This document shows positions 6,763-7,219 of a stretch of DNA of 7,219 bases, piece after piece; position 1 is the stretch's first letter; the number at the start of each line of letters is the position of its first letter. The notes under the pieces were generated by a model. It was not told the origin of the DNA. It searched no databases and saw nothing but the letters and a program-made list of their open reading frames with translations. The stretch is from positions 1 through 7,219 of the forward strand of contig JAOTSL010000162.1 in the NCBI GenBank assembly GCA_029864945.1. Reading direction: 5' to 3'. The position numbers were made by a program, and so were the translations under genes. The DNA comes from Gammaproteobacteria bacterium. Its GTDB lineage: Bacteria; Pseudomonadota; Gammaproteobacteria; S012-40.

Positions 6763-6876
6763 TTATGCAGGTACAAATTTTTGAGCCAGCACAGTAAAAC
6801 CAACAGCGATTATTACAATTAGAAAAAGAACTAAAGAGGGATCAATAGCTAATTGGGGCTTTGGATTCTTCATCAT
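6763..6876 (-). CDS. Probable single-span membrane microprotein
   Basis: A 37-residue reading frame. It starts with two consecutive ATG codons (6876 and 6873); GGAG lies five bases before the first one (complement of 6881-6884), a good ribosome binding site for so short a frame. The product has a short N-terminus with basic residues (MMKNPKPQLAIDPS), a hydrophobic segment LVLFLIVIIAVGFTVLA long enough to cross the membrane once, and a short tail QKFVPA. This is the layout of many small inner-membrane proteins that bind and tune a larger partner, but I do not recognise the family and assign no function. It is on the sfsA strand, 195 bases upstream, so co-transcription is possible. Confidence rests on the ribosome binding site plus the hydrophobic span; a chance frame is not excluded. 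Confidence 0.55.
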   Translation of the reverse strand: MMKNPKPQLAIDPSLVLFLIVIIAVGFTVLAQKFVPA

Positions 6877-6936
6877 CTTATCTCCGTCCGGTTACTTGAT
6901 TAAAAAGAACTTCTCGATGATTAGAGTATCCGCTTT

Positions 6937-7119
6937 TTAGAAAAATGTTCCGTTAACCCGTTCACAAAACTCGTCTATTCGATAAAATAACGTCATTTCC
7001 AGAGAAAAAATACGCTAATCAGCCATTTTAAGCACATCTAACACGGTATTTACGCCAGCCTGAGCGCATATTTCATCTAGGAGACTGTCGGGCTTAACAC
7101 TGTTTGGCTGCAAACTCAT
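6937..7119 (-). pseudogene. Possible decayed reading frame beside the terminal hairpin
   Basis: From an ATG at 7119 a 34-codon frame runs to a TAG at 7015-7017 (product MSLQPNSVKPDSLLDE...VLDVLKMAD). The same frame then stays open through six more codons to an ATG at 6996 and on to a TAA at 6937-6939 (product MTLFYRIDEFCERVNGTFF). The second piece faintly recalls the N-terminus of IS4- or IS982-type transposases, which often have a hydrophobic-Ile-Asp-Asp/Glu-Phe-Cys run; this is from memory and is weak. One continuous frame broken by a single TAG, lying next to a long inverted repeat, would fit a degraded insertion-sequence gene. It may equally be two unrelated short frames; neither start has a clear ribosome binding site. 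Confidence 0.22.
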
Positions 7120-7210
7120 GGATACCGATCAGAATTTCTTATCATGTTCGTTAAATAGAACCACTATTCGCCTCACATGATAAGAAATTCTGATTCGGCC
7201 CCATGAGTTT
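7112..7210. repeat. 99-base near-continuous inverted repeat (hairpin)
   Basis: Outer arms 7112-7121 and 7201-7210 pair perfectly over 10 bases. After a small internal loop, CCGAT (7125-7129) pairs with 7193-7198 around one bulged T. Then 7130-7147 and 7175-7192 pair perfectly over 18 bases. Inside the remaining loop, 7154-7158 pairs with 7164-7168, leaving a five-base tip. Pairing covers most of the element, so a single strand could fold into one long stem. Each outer arm, read outward, contains ATGAGTTT: on the minus strand it opens the frame at 7119, on the plus strand an open frame at 7203 that leaves the window after six codons. There is no T-run, so it is not a typical terminator. It may be a MITE-like repeat, facing terminal repeats of insertion sequences, or a divergent control region. 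Confidence 0.85.
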
Positions 7211-7219
7211 TCGCTTCAA

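Noticed and set aside
7112..7210. Integron attC site
   Set aside because: The element folds like a hairpin, but the conserved RYYYAAC and GTTRRRY core sites are not at its ends.
7203..7219. Start of a plus-strand gene (MSFRF...) at the right edge
   Set aside because: Only six codons are visible, so no coding call is possible; it is noted with the hairpin because its start mirrors the one at 7119.

Overview
The window looks like ordinary chromosomal DNA of a gammaproteobacterium, probably a marine or environmental one with moderate-to-low GC. The basis is the block rsmI (divergent) / lpoA - yraN - dolP, a well-known gammaproteobacterial neighbourhood (yraL-yraM-yraN-diaA-yraP in E. coli), together with an SfsA of the proteobacterial type and an LpoA, which is largely a gammaproteobacterial protein. 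I cannot name a genus.

Layout. Bases 1-186 hold nothing I can call. rsmI (187-1056, minus) encodes the 16S rRNA 2'-O-methyltransferase. A 216-base divergent promoter region (1057-1272) carries an FNR/Anr-like palindrome beside the rsmI start, a 14-bp tandem duplication and a plausible sigma-70 promoter for lpoA. Then, on the plus strand, come lpoA (1276-3180), yraN (3234-3593), dolP (3632-4375) and an FAD-linked oxidase of the GlcD / D-2-hydroxyglutarate dehydrogenase family (4365-5759). Gaps are short (53 and 38 bases) and the last two genes overlap by 11 bases, so this is probably one transcript. sfsA (5857-6567, minus) faces it. Upstream of sfsA on the minus strand lie a run of 15-bp tandem repeats, a probable 37-residue membrane microprotein with a good ribosome binding site (6763-6876), a decayed-looking reading frame (6937-7119), and a 99-base nearly continuous hairpin (7112-7210) that looks like part of a mobile or repeated element. 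No convincing rho-independent terminator was found anywhere.

How the genes fit together. LpoA (outer-membrane activator of the peptidoglycan synthase PBP1A) and DolP (outer-membrane lipoprotein with two BON domains) both act at the cell envelope. YraN is a small nuclease-fold protein of unknown role, and RsmI acts on the ribosome. The SIS-domain gene (diaA/gmhA) commonly found between yraN and dolP is missing. The FAD oxidase is an unusual last member and has no GlcE/GlcF partners here.

I do not see a clear new defence, mobile or biosynthetic system. The parts least explained by known genes are the right-hand 650 bases: the hairpin with divergent, matching start codons, the microprotein, and the repeat array in front of sfsA.
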